From Guyparkeria sp. SCN-R1 (GTDB lineage: Bacteria > Pseudomonadota > Gammaproteobacteria > Halothiobacillales > Halothiobacillaceae), in contig NZ_QZMT01000003.1 of the NCBI RefSeq assembly GCF_003932495.1, positions 85,898-149,897 on the forward strand: a stretch of DNA of 64,000 bases, in the 5' to 3' direction. Under the pieces are notes generated by a model that did no database searches, was not told where the DNA came from, and was given only the letters and a program-made list of their open reading frames with translations. This document shows positions 35,888 to 48,628 of this stretch, piece by piece. The translations under genes and the position numbers were made by a program. Numbering within the stretch: position 1 is the first letter of the stretch; each line of letters begins with the position of its first letter.

Positions 35888-37090
35888 TCAATCCTGTTTG
35901 ATCTGGTGATAGGTGTCGAATATCCCGCCGGCGAGATGGCGTTTGTCGGCCTGCGCCAGTGCGCGCTCGCCGCCCTCCCACAGGAGCAGCAGGGTGTTGT
36001 CCGTTCGATCGAAGCCCTTGTCCGCGCCGACCTCGTTGGCACAGATCAGGTCCATGCCTTTGGCCGCGCGCTTGGCGGCCGCGTACTCGCGCACATGCTC
36101 CGTCTCGGCGGCGAACCCGATGACGAACGGCCGATCGGCGCGCGATGCGACGCCGCGGATGATGTCCGGGTTGGGCACCAGCTCCAGGCTCAGGGGCTCG
36201 CCGCTCTTCTTGAGCTTGTGGTCGGCGGGTGCCGCCACGCGGTAGTCGGCCACGGCCGCGGCACCGACGAAGATATCCATCGACTCGATCGACTCGACCG
36301 CCGCCTGCATCTCGGCCGCGGTTTCCACGTCGATCCGGTTCACGCCCGACGGCGTGGCCAGGGCCGAGGGTCCGGCCACCAGCGTCACGGCAGCACCTCG
36401 GCAGGCCGCCTCGGCGGCGATGGCGAATCCCATGCGACCGGAGGAACGGTTGGCAATGAAGCGTACCGGATCGATCGGCTCGCGGGTGCCGCCCGCCGTG
36501 ACCACGACATGCCGTCCGGCCAGATCCTGCCGAGTGTTGGTCAGCAGGGCATCGGCCAGTGCCTCGACGATGGCTTCCGGCTCGAGCATGCGGCCTTCGC
36601 CGATCTCACCGCAGGCCTGGGCGCCGGCCGCTGGCCCCAGCAGGGTCACGCCGCGCGCCAGCAGGGTGTCGCGATTGGCCTGCGTGGCCGGATGGGCCCA
36701 CATCTGCCGGTTCATGGCCGGGGCGAGGTGAACCGGGGCGTCTGTGGCGAGACAAAGGGTGGTCAGGAGATCGTCGGCCATGCCGGCGGCCAGCCGCGCC
36801 ATCAGGTCGGCGCTGGCCGGGGCGATCACCACGGCATCGGCCCAGCGGGCCAACGCGATATGATCCATGCCCGACTCGGCCTCGGCATCCAGCAGGGTGG
36901 TGCGCACCGAGTGACCGCTGACCGCCTGGAAGGATAGCGGCGTGACAAAGCGGGTCGCCGCCTCGGTCATCACCACGCGCACCTCGCAGCCGGCCTCGAC
37001 CAGCCGGCGCACCAGCACCACGGCCTTGTAGGCCGCGATGCCGCCGGACACGCCGACGAGGATGCGCTGGTTGGATAATGGGGCATTCAT
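35888..37090 (-). CDS. coaBC: Bifunctional phosphopantothenoylcysteine decarboxylase/synthetase
   Basis: 400 aa. Coenzyme A synthesis from 4'-phosphopantothenate and cysteine. The N-terminal FMN-dependent decarboxylase half has [24 protein letters not shown] and the substrate clamp [10 protein letters not shown]. The C-terminal CTP-dependent synthetase half has [20 protein letters not shown] and [17 protein letters not shown] [12 protein letters not shown]. It is divergent from the membrane thioredoxin gene and leads the coaBC-dut pair. Confidence 0.96.
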   Translation of the reverse strand: MNAPLSNQRILVGVSGGIAAYKAVVLVRRLVEAGCEVRVVMTEAATRFVTPLSFQAVSGHSVRTTLLDAEAESGMDHIALARWADAVVIAPASADLMARLAAGMADDLLTTLCLATDAPVHLAPAMNRQMWAHPATQANRDTLLARGVTLLGPAAGAQACGEIGEGRMLEPEAIVEALADALLTNTRQDLAGRHVVVTAGGTREPIDPVRFIANRSSGRMGFAIAAEAACRGAAVTLVAGPSALATPSGVNRIDVETAAEMQAAVESIESMDIFVGAAAVADYRVAAPADHKLKKSGEPLSLELVPNPDIIRGVASRADRPFVIGFAAETEHVREYAAAKRAAKGMDLICANEVGADKGFDRTDNTLLLLWEGGERALAQADKRHLAGGIFDTYHQIKQD

Positions 37091-37209
37091 GGGCGCAGTT
37101 TATCAGGGAAGATCGGCGCGCAGCCGATGCCGCTGTCCGGGCGCGTCACGACTCGGCGTGCCGGCGCAGGCATCCGCAACCTTTCACCGACTATCTTCGA
37201 GACAGACAC

Positions 37210-37803
37210 ATGCCAGACGACCCGAACAACAAGGGCAATGAACCGGGCCACAACACGGGCAATGGCCCCGGTGACACCCCGCCGTCAAAGCCGAAACGTC
37301 GCCTGCCGCGCTGGGCACGATGGACCCTCGAGGGCCTGGTGTTCATCGCTGCATTGCTGGCCGTTCAGGCGTGGATGGGGCCGGATCTGCCGGAGGGCGA
37401 GATCCCCGGCATGGCGGCAGAAACCATCGATGGCAAGCAACTGACCCTCGGCGGGCCGGCGGGCGAGCCCACCGTGGTGGTGTTCTGGGCCACTTGGTGT
37501 GGTTACTGCGACCTGGAGATGCCCTGGCTGGTCGACCTGGTCGACGACCATCGCGTGATCACCGTGGCCATGCAGTCGGGCGATGCGAACACGGTGCGCG
37601 CCCACATGCGGGAAAACGATCTCGAGAAGCTGCCGGTGATCAACGACCCCGACGGGCAGATCGCGGCCAGCCTGGGCGTGAACGTCACGCCCACCTTCCT
37701 GTTCTTCGACCAGACCGGCCGGGTGGCCCATTCGACCACCGGCCTGACCAGTCCCTGGGGCGTGCGCCTGCGGATGTGGTGGATGAACCGCGCCGCCGAC
37801 TAA
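37210..37803 (+). CDS. Membrane-anchored thioredoxin-fold protein
   Basis: 197 aa from the ATG at 37210. Residues 1-32 are glycine-, asparagine- and proline-rich, a single membrane helix follows at about 38-56 (LEGLVFIAALLAVQAWM), and then a periplasmic TlpA/ScsD-like thioredoxin domain with active site VVFWATWCGYCDLEMP and cis-proline segment VNVTPTFLFFD. CGYC resembles ScsD/DsbE-like reductants rather than DsbA. Likely a periplasmic thiol-disulfide reductase. Upstream ORF extension overlaps coaBC and lacks support. Confidence 0.87.
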   Translation: MPDDPNNKGNEPGHNTGNGPGDTPPSKPKRRLPRWARWTLEGLVFIAALLAVQAWMGPDLPEGEIPGMAAETIDGKQLTLGGPAGEPTVVVFWATWCGYCDLEMPWLVDLVDDHRVITVAMQSGDANTVRAHMRENDLEKLPVINDPDGQIAASLGVNVTPTFLFFDQTGRVAHSTTGLTSPWGVRLRMWWMNRAAD

Positions 37804-37814
37804 TTTGGGGTACG

Positions 37815-38912
37815 TCAGGCCTGATCGATAGCGGCGAGCAAGTCGTCGAAGGCGGCCTGGAACTGCTCCAACCCCTCGTCAAGCAACTGGTCGCGTACCG
37901 CGCCGTCCATGTCGACACCCACCTCGGCCAGTTCGGCCCAGACCTCGCGATCCTCGTCGAGACGCGGCTTCAACAGGGAGGCAATCCGGCCGTGGTCGGC
38001 AAAGGCCTCGAGGGTCGCATCCGGCAGCGTGTTGATGGTGCGCGGGGCGATCAGGTTCTCGACGTACAGCAGGTCCGAGTAGGCCGGGTTCTTGGTGCCG
38101 GTGCTCGCCCAGAGCAGGTACTGCGGCCAGGCGCCTTCCTGCTCGAAGCGGTCGAACGACTCGTCCTCGAACACCTCGCGGAAATGCGCGTAGGCCATGC
38201 CGGCCAGTGCCAGGGCCGCTCGGCCCTTGAGGGCCTGGGCGCGCCCGCCGCCGATGGCATCGAGCTGCTTGTCGACCAGCGTGTCCACCCGGCTCATGAA
38301 CAGGCTGGCCACCGCGCGCACCTCGGCGGGCTTGCCACCGTTTTTCTCCAGTTGCTCGATGCCGCGTCGATAGGCCGCGAATACCCACCGTACCTGATCG
38401 AGCGAGAACAGCAGGGTGACGTTGACGCTCACGCCCTCGCCGATCAGGCGCTCGAAGGCCTCGATGCCCTCGACCGTGCCGGGTACCTTGATCAGCACAT
38501 TGGCCCGATCGACCAGTTCTCGCAGCCGATGGGCGGCGCGCACCGAGGCATGGGCGTCATGGGCGATCCCGGGCGATTCCTCCCAGGATACCCAGCCGTC
38601 CTCGCCGTGCGACTGGTCCCAGACCGGTCGCAACAGGTCGCAGGCGCGCTGGATGTCCGTGACGACCAGATGCTCGTAGACCGACTCGACGTCCGAATAC
38701 TGGCGCTTGCCCGCGGCGATGTCCTCGGTGTAGAGGTCGCTCCCGACGATTGCCTTCTTGAAGATCGACGGATTGGAGGTCACCCCGCGGATACCGTAGT
38801 CGCGGATCAGCCGCGGCAGGCCCTCGTCCGTCAACAGGGCGCGGGAAAGGTTGTCCAGCCAGAGACTCTGGCCCTGCGATTCGTGGAGTTGGCTCAAGGC
38901 ATGCGCGGTCAT
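37815..38912 (-). CDS. tal: Transaldolase
   Basis: 365 aa from the ATG at 38912, preceded by GGAGGAG. Pentose-phosphate or Calvin-cycle carbon shuffling. GVTSNPSIFKKAI and the Schiff-base lysine in NVLIKVPGTVEGI are diagnostic; ASTGTKNPAYSDLLYVE is typical of the long bacterial subgroup (TalB-distant, about 360-380 aa) also found in actinobacteria and cyanobacteria. Convergent with the thioredoxin gene, 11 bp apart. Confidence 0.95.
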   Translation of the reverse strand: MTAHALSQLHESQGQSLWLDNLSRALLTDEGLPRLIRDYGIRGVTSNPSIFKKAIVGSDLYTEDIAAGKRQYSDVESVYEHLVVTDIQRACDLLRPVWDQSHGEDGWVSWEESPGIAHDAHASVRAAHRLRELVDRANVLIKVPGTVEGIEAFERLIGEGVSVNVTLLFSLDQVRWVFAAYRRGIEQLEKNGGKPAEVRAVASLFMSRVDTLVDKQLDAIGGGRAQALKGRAALALAGMAYAHFREVFEDESFDRFEQEGAWPQYLLWASTGTKNPAYSDLLYVENLIAPRTINTLPDATLEAFADHGRIASLLKPRLDEDREVWAELAEVGVDMDGAVRDQLLDEGLEQFQAAFDDLLAAIDQA

Positions 38913-39018
38913 CGACGACTCCTCCCGGTTGCTTGCGCGTGACAAGGACGAGGCACCACGTTGGCACCTCTACCGGAAGCTTAGACGCTCATGAGCCGTC
39001 CACGTGGCCCAAGTGCTG

Positions 39019-39933
39019 TTATCGGGGATCGAAGGGCATCGAGGTGCGCATTTCCTCGTAGAACTCGCGCGCCTCGTCGGTCTTGGCCGGCGGGGTGTGG
39101 ATCATCAGGACCAGCATCAGGTCACCGCCGGCGAAGCCACGCTTGGGGATGCGCAGCTTGCGCCCGGATTGCGACCCGGCGGGCACGCTCATGTTGATGC
39201 GCTTGCCGTCGGGCAGGGTGACCGGCACCTTGGCGCCCAGGGCCGCCTCCCAGGGCGTGATCGGCAGTTCCTGGACGATGTTGTTGCCGTCGACCCGGTC
39301 GCGGTCCTCCTCGCGCAGAGTCAGCACCAGGTAGAGATCCCCCGGCGAGCCGCCCATCGGGCTCGGCTGGCCCTGGCCGGTAAGCCGGATGCGACGCCCC
39401 GGCGTCGACCCGGCCGGCACGTTGACCTTCAGCGAGCGAGCGCCGCCGCGTCCATCGGAGACCCGGATGGTGTGTGCCCCACCCGTGACCAGCAGCGACA
39501 ACGGCACCGGCGCCTCGGCCTCGACGTCCTGGCCGCGCACGCTGCGGCCCTGACCGGCCCCGGCCGGGCCACCGGGGCCACCGAAACCGCCGCCGAAGAA
39601 CTGCGAGAAGAAATCGGAAAAGCCGCCGGCCGCGAAATCGTCCCCGCCGAAGCCGCCACCAAATCCACCGGGACCGCCCGGACCACCGGGCCCAGCGCCG
39701 AACTCGTCGCCATGATGGTAGCCCGAACCGAGCGCGTCGTAGCGTGCGCGCTTCTGGGCATCGCCGAGCACCTCGTAGGCCTCGTTGATTTCCTTGAACT
39801 TGTCCTCGGCACCCTCGCCCTTGTTGCGATCCGGGTGGTATTTCTGCGCAAGCTTGCGGTAGGCGCGCTTGATCTCGTCCTGCGAGGCATTGCGCGCCAC
39901 GCCCAGGGTTGCGTAGTAGTCGTGATATTTCAC
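39019..39933 (-). CDS. cbpA: CbpA-type DnaJ co-chaperone
   Basis: 304 aa from the GTG at 39933, with GGAGGAG upstream; the longer frame lacks homology. J domain (residues 1-70) with the HPD motif in [13 protein letters not shown], a glycine- and phenylalanine-rich linker ([15 protein letters not shown]), and two C-terminal beta domains that bind substrate. The zinc finger of true DnaJ is absent, hence CbpA type. It follows hsp20 on the same strand, separated by a terminator. Confidence 0.93.
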   Translation of the reverse strand: MKYHDYYATLGVARNASQDEIKRAYRKLAQKYHPDRNKGEGAEDKFKEINEAYEVLGDAQKRARYDALGSGYHHGDEFGAGPGGPGGPGGFGGGFGGDDFAAGGFSDFFSQFFGGGFGGPGGPAGAGQGRSVRGQDVEAEAPVPLSLLVTGGAHTIRVSDGRGGARSLKVNVPAGSTPGRRIRLTGQGQPSPMGGSPGDLYLVLTLREEDRDRVDGNNIVQELPITPWEAALGAKVPVTLPDGKRINMSVPAGSQSGRKLRIPKRGFAGGDLMLVLMIHTPPAKTDEAREFYEEMRTSMPFDPR

Positions 39934-40041
39934 GCCTGCACTCCTCCGAGTGATGTTCTGTGTGCCGTGTAACCGGCGTCTCGAAAACCCGCCCGTCGGA
40001 CAGGCTTTCGGCACGCCGGTGAGCCGAGATGGCCCAATGAG

Positions 40042-40068
40042 GAAAAGCCCGGGGCGGCCGGGCTTTTC
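40042..40068 (-). terminator. Terminator after hsp20
   Basis: The symmetric hairpin GAAAAGCCCGG-GGCGG-CCGGGCTTTTC gives a U-rich stem end in both directions. It lies between hsp20 and cbpA. Confidence 0.85.
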
Positions 40069-40099
40069 GCGTGCTTCCGCGGCCGGCGGCCGAACCGGA

Positions 40100-40564
40100 T
40101 CAACTCACCTCGATGCGCCGCGGCTTCGACGTCTCCGCCTTGGGGATGGTCACCGTGAGCACGCCGTGCTCGGAACTCGCCTTGATACCATCTGCATCCA
40201 CCTGCTCGGGCAGGGTGAAGCGACGGTAGAAGCGTCCGTAATGGCGCTCGATCCGCGCGTAGCCGTCCTGCGACTTCTTGAGCTCCGAGTTGCGCTCGCC
40301 CTTGATCTCGAGCACGCCGTTGTCGGCGGTCACCTCGACGCTCTTCGGGTCGATACCCGGCAGGTCGACGTGCAGCTCGTAGGCGTTCTCGTTTTCCTTG
40401 ATGTCGACCGCCGGCGCCCAGTCCGCGACCTCGAGCTTGCCCTCGTCACGCGCTCCATTGAGGCTCGGCTCGAACAGCGAGTTCATCTCGCGATAGAGCT
40501 GATCCAGCATACCCCACGGTTGATTGCGGGTCTGACCTTCCGGCTTGTAACGCACAACAGCCAT
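40100..40564 (-). CDS. Small heat-shock protein Hsp20
   Basis: 154 aa from MAVVRYKP at 40564 (GGGAGGTG upstream). Alpha-crystallin domain from about residue 50 ([20 protein letters not shown]) to the end, including GVLEIKGER and the conserved [14 protein letters not shown] segment. It holds unfolded proteins for DnaK/DnaJ. A sigma-32-type promoter lies 55-85 bp upstream. Confidence 0.94.
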   Translation of the reverse strand: MAVVRYKPEGQTRNQPWGMLDQLYREMNSLFEPSLNGARDEGKLEVADWAPAVDIKENENAYELHVDLPGIDPKSVEVTADNGVLEIKGERNSELKKSQDGYARIERHYGRFYRRFTLPEQVDADGIKASSEHGVLTVTIPKAETSKPRRIEVS

Positions 40565-40618
40565 ATTCAACACCTCCCTTCGATGCTCAATGACGGGCCA
40601 ATGCCGTGTTCATGCCTT

Positions 40619-40648
40619 TGATGTAGGTCGACCGCGGGGATTTTCAAG
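40619..40648 (-). promoter_or_regulatory. Candidate heat-shock (sigma-32) promoter of hsp20
   Basis: Minus strand: perfect -35 CTTGAAA (40642-40648), 15-nt spacer, and CTACATCA (40619-40626) as a partial -10 (consensus CCCCATNT). The position upstream of a small heat-shock gene supports it. Confidence 0.5.
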
Positions 40649-40660
40649 GCCCGGACACGA

Positions 40661-40686
40661 CAAGGCCCCGCCGAGGCGGGGCCTTG
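40661..40686 (-). terminator. Terminator after rpmJ
   Basis: CAAGGCCCCGCC and GGCGGGGCCTTG form a 12-bp stem with a minimal loop, 27 bp beyond the rpmJ stop on the minus strand. Confidence 0.8.
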
Positions 40687-40712
40687 TGTCACGCGTCAAT
40701 CCGGCAGGCGAC

Positions 40713-40838
40713 TTAGCGCTGACGGGCCTTGAAGCGCGGGTTGGTCTTGTTGATGACGTAAACCTTGCCGCGACGACGAACGACTTGGCAGTCCTTGTGT
40801 CGCTTCTTGGCTGACTTGAGAGAAGACAGAATTTTCAT
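40713..40838 (-). CDS. rpmJ: Ribosomal protein L36, zinc-free type
   Basis: 41 aa: [17 protein letters not shown] ... NPRFKARQR. Close to E. coli YkgO, the alternative L36. It has only one cysteine, so it lacks the CxxC zinc site of classical RpmJ; the type is the zinc-independent one usually induced under zinc limitation. GGGGCG precedes the ATG. The classical L36 would be encoded elsewhere, in the spc operon, which is not in this window. Confidence 0.93.
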   Translation of the reverse strand: MKILSSLKSAKKRHKDCQVVRRRGKVYVINKTNPRFKARQR

Positions 40839-41003
40839 GGACGCCCCTTTCGCTAATCCGCTCGGTTCCACACAAAGCGCGGCAATATAGCGGATCCGGA
40901 GCACAATGGCAACCCACCCGTTCGCCCTGGGCCTTCTGGACACTGCAGGGTCGACCGGTTGTAGGTATCCTCGCTGCCTGCACCAACCAACCGGGACGCC
41001 TGA

Positions 41004-41636
41004 ATGACAGACATCGTGATCGCCACCAACAACGACGGCAAGATGGCCGAGTTCGAGGAAATGCGCCGGGTGCTGGCGGCCAGCCATCCGACCCTGGACC
41101 GACTGCGCTTCGTCTCGCAGCGCGGTTGGAACGTCTCGTCACCGGTCGAGGATGCCGACAGCTTCCGCGGCAATGCCCTGATCAAGGCACGACACACCGC
41201 CGCGCTCACCGGTCACCCGGCCATCGGTGACGATTCCGGGCTGGTGGTCGATGCCCTCGATGGCCAACCGGGCATCTTCTCCTCGCGCTTTGCCGGCGAG
41301 GAGGCAAGCGATGCCGAGAACAACCAGAAACTGGTCGACGAACTGGCGCGTCGCCCGGATGCCCCGCGCAGCGCGCGTTTCGTCTGTGCCCTGGCCTTCG
41401 TCCGCCATGCCGAGGACGATGCCCCGATCATCGTCGAGGGCACCTGGGAGGGCGAGGTGCTCGATGCCCCGCGCGGTGCGCGCGGTTTCGGCTACGACCC
41501 GCTGTTCTTCTCCCCGGAACACGGCATGAGCGTCGGCGAGATGGACCCGGACGACAAGCACCGGGCCAGTCATCGGGCGCGCGCCTTGAAGCAGCTGATC
41601 GAGCAGCTGGCCTCCCTCGACATCAACCCCGCGTGA
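41004..41636 (+). CDS. rdgB: Non-canonical purine NTP pyrophosphatase
   Basis: 210 aa. Hydrolyses dITP and XTP to monophosphates. Conserved segments: [17 protein letters not shown] (substrate loop), [23 protein letters not shown] with [12 protein letters not shown] (metal site), and GFGYDPLFF with [10 protein letters not shown] at the end. It lies 7 bp before hemW, the standard gammaproteobacterial pair. Confidence 0.95.
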   Translation: MTDIVIATNNDGKMAEFEEMRRVLAASHPTLDRLRFVSQRGWNVSSPVEDADSFRGNALIKARHTAALTGHPAIGDDSGLVVDALDGQPGIFSSRFAGEEASDAENNQKLVDELARRPDAPRSARFVCALAFVRHAEDDAPIIVEGTWEGEVLDAPRGARGFGYDPLFFSPEHGMSVGEMDPDDKHRASHRARALKQLIEQLASLDINPA

Positions 41637-41643
41637 GCCACTC

Positions 41644-42825
41644 ATGAGCCTGTTGCAGTTCACCGACAACCCACCGCTCTCGCTCTACGTCCACCTGCCG
41701 TGGTGCGTAGAGAAATGCCCCTACTGCGACTTCAATTCGCATGGGCTCAAGGGCCGCGACCTGCCCGAGGACGAATACGTCGACGCGCTGCTGCGTGACC
41801 TCGAACCCGAGCTACCGCTAATCTGGGGACGGCCGATCGAGACGATCTTCCTCGGCGGCGGCACGCCCAGCCTGTTCTCCCCGGAGGCGCTCGATCGGCT
41901 GATGTCGGGCCTGCGCGCGCTGCTCGACCTGCGTTTCACCCGCGAGGTGACCCTCGAGGTCAACCCGGGCACCGACATGGCCTCGCGGCTGGCCGAGTAC
42001 CGCGCCATGGGTTTCAATCGGGTCTCGATCGGCGTGCAGAGCTTCAACGACGACTCGCTCAAGCGCCTGGGCCGCATCCACGACCGGCGAGCCGCCTGGC
42101 GCACCATCGAAGCGGCACACGACGCAGGGCTCGACAGCTTCAATATCGACCTGATGCACGGCCTGCCCGGGCAAACGGAAGACGATGGCCTAGTGGATAT
42201 CGACACCGCGATCTCACTCGAACCGCCGCACCTGTCCTGGTACCAACTGACCATCGAACCCAACACGGCGTTCGCGTTCAGCCCACCGGCGCTACCACCG
42301 GAGGCGACCCTCGACCGGATCGGCGAGGCAGGCGCCCAACGTCTGCTCGATGCCGGTTACGGACACTACGAGATTTCGGCGTTCGCCCAGCCGGACCACT
42401 CCTGCCAGCACAACCTTAACTACTGGCAGTTTGGCGATTACCTCGGCATCGGTGCCGGCGCACACGGCAAGCTGACGATCCCGGCGGAAAACCGCATCGA
42501 ACGACGCCTGCGCAGCCCCCACCCCAATCGGTATCTCGAGCTCGCGGGTCAACCGGCGAACATCGATGCCCACGACATCAAGCGCCAGGAGATCCCGTTC
42601 GAGTTCATGCTCAATGCCCTACGGCTGACCAAGGGCTTCCCGGTGGGCCTGTTCCAGGAACGCACGGGCATGCCCATCGCCGTGGTCTCCAAGACACTGC
42701 GTGGGCTGGAGGAAGACGGTCTGATCGAATGGGACATCCAGACCATCCGGCCGACCGACCGCGGCCTGCGCTTTCTCAACGACGTGCTGGGCCGGTTCCT
42801 GCCAGACGAGTCGCCCGCCGGTTAA
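41644..42825 (+). CDS. hemW: HemW, radical SAM heme chaperone
   Basis: 393 aa. Radical SAM cluster motif in HLPWCVEKCPYCDFNSHG (CxxxCxxC), followed by ETIFLGGGTPSLF, RVSIGVQSFND, FNIDLMHGLPGQT and a C-terminal HemN-type domain (KGFPVGLFQERTG). Formerly annotated as oxygen-independent coproporphyrinogen oxidase, but the cluster spacing and missing N-terminal region fit HemW, which inserts heme into respiratory proteins. It overlaps the convergent glmU stop by 4 bp. Confidence 0.94.
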   Translation: MSLLQFTDNPPLSLYVHLPWCVEKCPYCDFNSHGLKGRDLPEDEYVDALLRDLEPELPLIWGRPIETIFLGGGTPSLFSPEALDRLMSGLRALLDLRFTREVTLEVNPGTDMASRLAEYRAMGFNRVSIGVQSFNDDSLKRLGRIHDRRAAWRTIEAAHDAGLDSFNIDLMHGLPGQTEDDGLVDIDTAISLEPPHLSWYQLTIEPNTAFAFSPPALPPEATLDRIGEAGAQRLLDAGYGHYEISAFAQPDHSCQHNLNYWQFGDYLGIGAGAHGKLTIPAENRIERRLRSPHPNRYLELAGQPANIDAHDIKRQEIPFEFMLNALRLTKGFPVGLFQERTGMPIAVVSKTLRGLEEDGLIEWDIQTIRPTDRGLRFLNDVLGRFLPDESPAG

Positions 42826-44207
42826 TCGCCCTTCTTGCGCGGGCGCTGCCAACCGTCGATCACGGACTGGCGGGCGCGCGCCACGGCGAGTTGCCCCTGA
42901 CCCACGTTGCGGGTAATGGTCGACCCGGCCCCGATGGTCGCATCATCGCCCACGCTGACCGGGGCCACCAGCTGCGTCGCCGAGCCGACGAACACCCGAT
43001 CACCGATCTCGGTGTGGTGCTTGTTCGCGCCGTCGTAGTTGCAGGTGATGGTGCCCGCGCCGAGGTTGCTGTCATCGCCGACCCGGGCATCGCCCACGTA
43101 CGAGAGGTGGTTGACCTTGGAGCGCTCGCCGATGCGGGCCGCCTTGATCTCGACGAAGTTGCCGATCTTGGCCGACGAATCGAGGGCCGCACCCGGACGT
43201 AACCGGGCATAGGGGCCGATGGCGTTGTCGCCCGCGGTGACCACCCCGTCGATGTGACTGAACGCCTCCACCGTCGACCCGGGGCCGATCTCGCAGTCAC
43301 ACAGGACGCAGTGCGGACCGATCTGGACGTTGTCGCCGAGACGCACGCTGCCCTCGAAGACGCAGTCCACGTCGATCGACACATCCTGGCCGCAGTCGAG
43401 CGAACCACGGATGTCGATGCGCGCCGTGTCGGCCACGGTCGTGCCGGCCAGTGCCAGCGCCTCGGCCTGACGCTGCTGGTAGACCCGCTCGAGGCGAGAC
43501 AGCGCGAGGCGATCGTTGACCCCGGTCACCGCCCAGGCATCCGCGGCGATAACCGCCTCGACGGCCTTGTCCTCGGCGGCGGCCATCTCGATGATGTCGG
43601 TGAGATAGAGCTCGCCCTGCGCGTTGCCGGATTCGAGCCGATCGAGCCATGTCACCAGATCGCCATAGCGCGCCATCAGGATGCCGGTGTTGACCTCACG
43701 GACCTCGCGCTCCGCCTCGCTGGCATCCTTCTGCTCGACGATGCGCCGCACACGTCCCGTGTCATCACGCAAGATGCGGCCGTAGCCGGTCGGGTCGTCC
43801 ATGTGCACCGTCAACAGCGAGACGACCGCGTTCGACCCGGTCAGACGCCCGAGCAGCTCGGCACCGAGCAGCGGCACATCCGCGTACAGCACCAGCACCC
43901 GGTCCTCGGGCCCTGCCTGCAGCCCCTCGATCCCGAGCTGGACTGCGTGGCCGGTGCCGTTCTGTTCGTTTTGCCAGACCCAGTCCACGTCACGGTGGGC
44001 CTGCGATTCGCGCACCGCCTCGCCCTGGTGGCCGATCACCACGTGAGTCGTGGCCGGATCGAGCGCCGCCGCCGTGTCCAGGCAATGGGCGAGCATCGAG
44101 CGCCCGGCGATCTCGTGCAGCACCTTGGGCTTGCTCGAACGCATGCGCGTTCCCTTGCCGGCGGCCAGCACCACGACGTGGAGTTCCGAGCGTGACTGCC
44201 TGTTCAT
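42822..44207 (-). CDS. glmU: Bifunctional UDP-GlcNAc pyrophosphorylase/glucosamine-1-P acetyltransferase
   Basis: 461 aa from MNRQSRSEL at 44207. Makes UDP-GlcNAc for peptidoglycan and LPS. N-terminal uridyltransferase (VVVLAAGKGTRMRS, YADVPLL), C-terminal left-handed beta helix with hexapeptide repeats and the acetyl-transfer region (GPYARLRPGA, GNFVEIK, NHLSYVGDARVG, GAGTITCNYDGANKH). Downstream of atpC, as in Pseudomonas and E. coli, with a terminator between. Confidence 0.97.
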   Translation of the reverse strand: MNRQSRSELHVVVLAAGKGTRMRSSKPKVLHEIAGRSMLAHCLDTAAALDPATTHVVIGHQGEAVRESQAHRDVDWVWQNEQNGTGHAVQLGIEGLQAGPEDRVLVLYADVPLLGAELLGRLTGSNAVVSLLTVHMDDPTGYGRILRDDTGRVRRIVEQKDASEAEREVREVNTGILMARYGDLVTWLDRLESGNAQGELYLTDIIEMAAAEDKAVEAVIAADAWAVTGVNDRLALSRLERVYQQRQAEALALAGTTVADTARIDIRGSLDCGQDVSIDVDCVFEGSVRLGDNVQIGPHCVLCDCEIGPGSTVEAFSHIDGVVTAGDNAIGPYARLRPGAALDSSAKIGNFVEIKAARIGERSKVNHLSYVGDARVGDDSNLGAGTITCNYDGANKHHTEIGDRVFVGSATQLVAPVSVGDDATIGAGSTITRNVGQGQLAVARARQSVIDGWQRPRKKGD

Positions 44208-44264
44208 TGTCTTGTCCTCAACGTCTCTCTCCCGGCCGGCGCCACCAACGCCGGCCACAAACAA

Positions 44265-44290
44265 GAAAGGAGCCCGAAGGCCCCTTTTCC
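44265..44290 (-). terminator. Terminator after atpC
   Basis: Minus strand: AAAGGGGCC-TTC-GGGCTCCTTT followed by CTTGTTT. It closes the ATP synthase operon before glmU. Confidence 0.75.
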
Positions 44291-44312
44291 ATCATCGATT
44301 TGCGGATACCGC

Positions 44313-44756
44313 TCAGTGACGGCCCTTCTGGGCACGCATGGACTTGATCCACTTAAGGCGCTCTTCCGCCTCGACCATGATCATCTCGGCCGAGGTGAAG
44401 TCGAGCTGCCCGCGCTGCTCGTACTCCTGAACGTAATCCTCCTCTTCACCCATGCGGGCTTCGAGTTCGTTCGGATCCAGGTCTTTCGCGTCCTCTTCCG
44501 TCAGCGCCCAGTCAGCGATGATGCTGACCACGTGGGGCTGGACTTCGACCACCCCGAAACCGACGAAATAGCGCACGATCGAGCCGTCGTCCTGATGCAC
44601 CCGGACTTCGCCCGGACGCAGTACCGACAACGTCTGCGTGTGGCGGGCAGTAACGCCCATTTCGCCGGCTTCGGTCGGGATGGTGACGAAGGTCGCCTTC
44701 CCGGTGAAGATCGGCTTTTCCATGCTGACGATGTCGACTCGGGTAGTCATAGCCAT
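44313..44756 (-). CDS. atpC: ATP synthase epsilon subunit
   Basis: 147 aa. Beta-sandwich N-terminus (VDIVSMEKPIFTGKATFVTI, GEMGVTARHTQTLS) and helical C-terminus (EERLKWIKSMRAQ). Part of the F1 central stalk; inhibits ATP hydrolysis. GGAGG lies 6 bp before ATG, 15 bp after atpD. Confidence 0.95.
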   Translation of the reverse strand: MAMTTRVDIVSMEKPIFTGKATFVTIPTEAGEMGVTARHTQTLSVLRPGEVRVHQDDGSIVRYFVGFGVVEVQPHVVSIIADWALTEEDAKDLDPNELEARMGEEEDYVQEYEQRGQLDFTSAEMIMVEAEERLKWIKSMRAQKGRH

Positions 44757-44771
44757 TGTCGACCTCCGTTA

Positions 44772-46202
<1,431 letters not shown>

Positions 46203-47063
46203 TCACACGGCGGCCGCGCCGGACACGATCTCGGAGATCTCCTGGGTGATCGCCGCCTGACGCGCCTTGTTGTACTGCTGCTTGAGGTCCGTGATCATGT
46301 CGTTGGCGTTATCGGATGCGTTCTTCATCGCGATCCGACGGGCCGCCATTTCGCAAGCCACGTTCTCAATGGTGGCCGACACGATCTGACCCGCCAAGTA
46401 CCGCTTGAGCACCGCGTCCAGGACGATCTGCGAGTCGGGCTCGTAGATGTAGTCCCAGTGATGCTTGAGGCTTTCGTCCTCCTGGTACTGCAAGGGGGCG
46501 ATCTGCTCGACGGACGGATCCTGGGTCATCGAATTCACGAACCCGTTGTGCGCCAGATCGATCCGATCGACGTCGCCGTTCTCGAACGCGGCAAGCGCCG
46601 CATTGATCGCCTTGCGCATCGAAGCGTAATTCGGCTTGTCTCCCAGACCGGTGACGGAGGTCAGGATGTTGCCCCCGTACCGGCGGAAGAAAGCCCGCCC
46701 CTTGCTGCCGACGGGAATGACGTCGACCTCGACACCATTCTTCTCGTATTCCCGAATCTTGTCGGCCGTGCGCTTGAGCAGGTTGACGTTCAGCCCGCCG
46801 CACAGGCCACGATCCGTGGTCACCACGATCATCAGAACGCGCTTGACTTCACGCTCGACCATCAGCGGATGGCGGTACTCAGGATGCGCGTTGGTGATGT
46901 GACCCACTACCTCGAGAAACTTCTCGGCGTAGGGGCGCGTCGCCTCCATCGCTTCCTGGGCGCGCCGCATCTTGGATGCGGCCACCATTTCCATCGCCTT
47001 GGTGATCTTGCGCGTGTTCTGGACGCTCTTGATCTTGGTGCGAATCTCTTTGCCTACGGCCAT
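46203..47063 (-). CDS. atpG: ATP synthase gamma subunit
   Basis: 286 aa. Rotor shaft of F1: N-terminal helix AVGKEIRTKIKSVQNTRKIT KAMEMVA-type coiled coil, central DRGLCGGLNVNLLK, and the C-terminal helix with MKNASDNANDMITDL. Typical spacing to atpA and atpD. Confidence 0.97.
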   Translation of the reverse strand: MAVGKEIRTKIKSVQNTRKITKAMEMVAASKMRRAQEAMEATRPYAEKFLEVVGHITNAHPEYRHPLMVEREVKRVLMIVVTTDRGLCGGLNVNLLKRTADKIREYEKNGVEVDVIPVGSKGRAFFRRYGGNILTSVTGLGDKPNYASMRKAINAALAAFENGDVDRIDLAHNGFVNSMTQDPSVEQIAPLQYQEDESLKHHWDYIYEPDSQIVLDAVLKRYLAGQIVSATIENVACEMAARRIAMKNASDNANDMITDLKQQYNKARQAAITQEISEIVSGAAAV

Positions 47064-47078
47064 GATCTCGCCCCCCGG

Positions 47079-48617
<1,539 letters not shown>

Positions 48618-48628
48618 GGAAGATCTCC

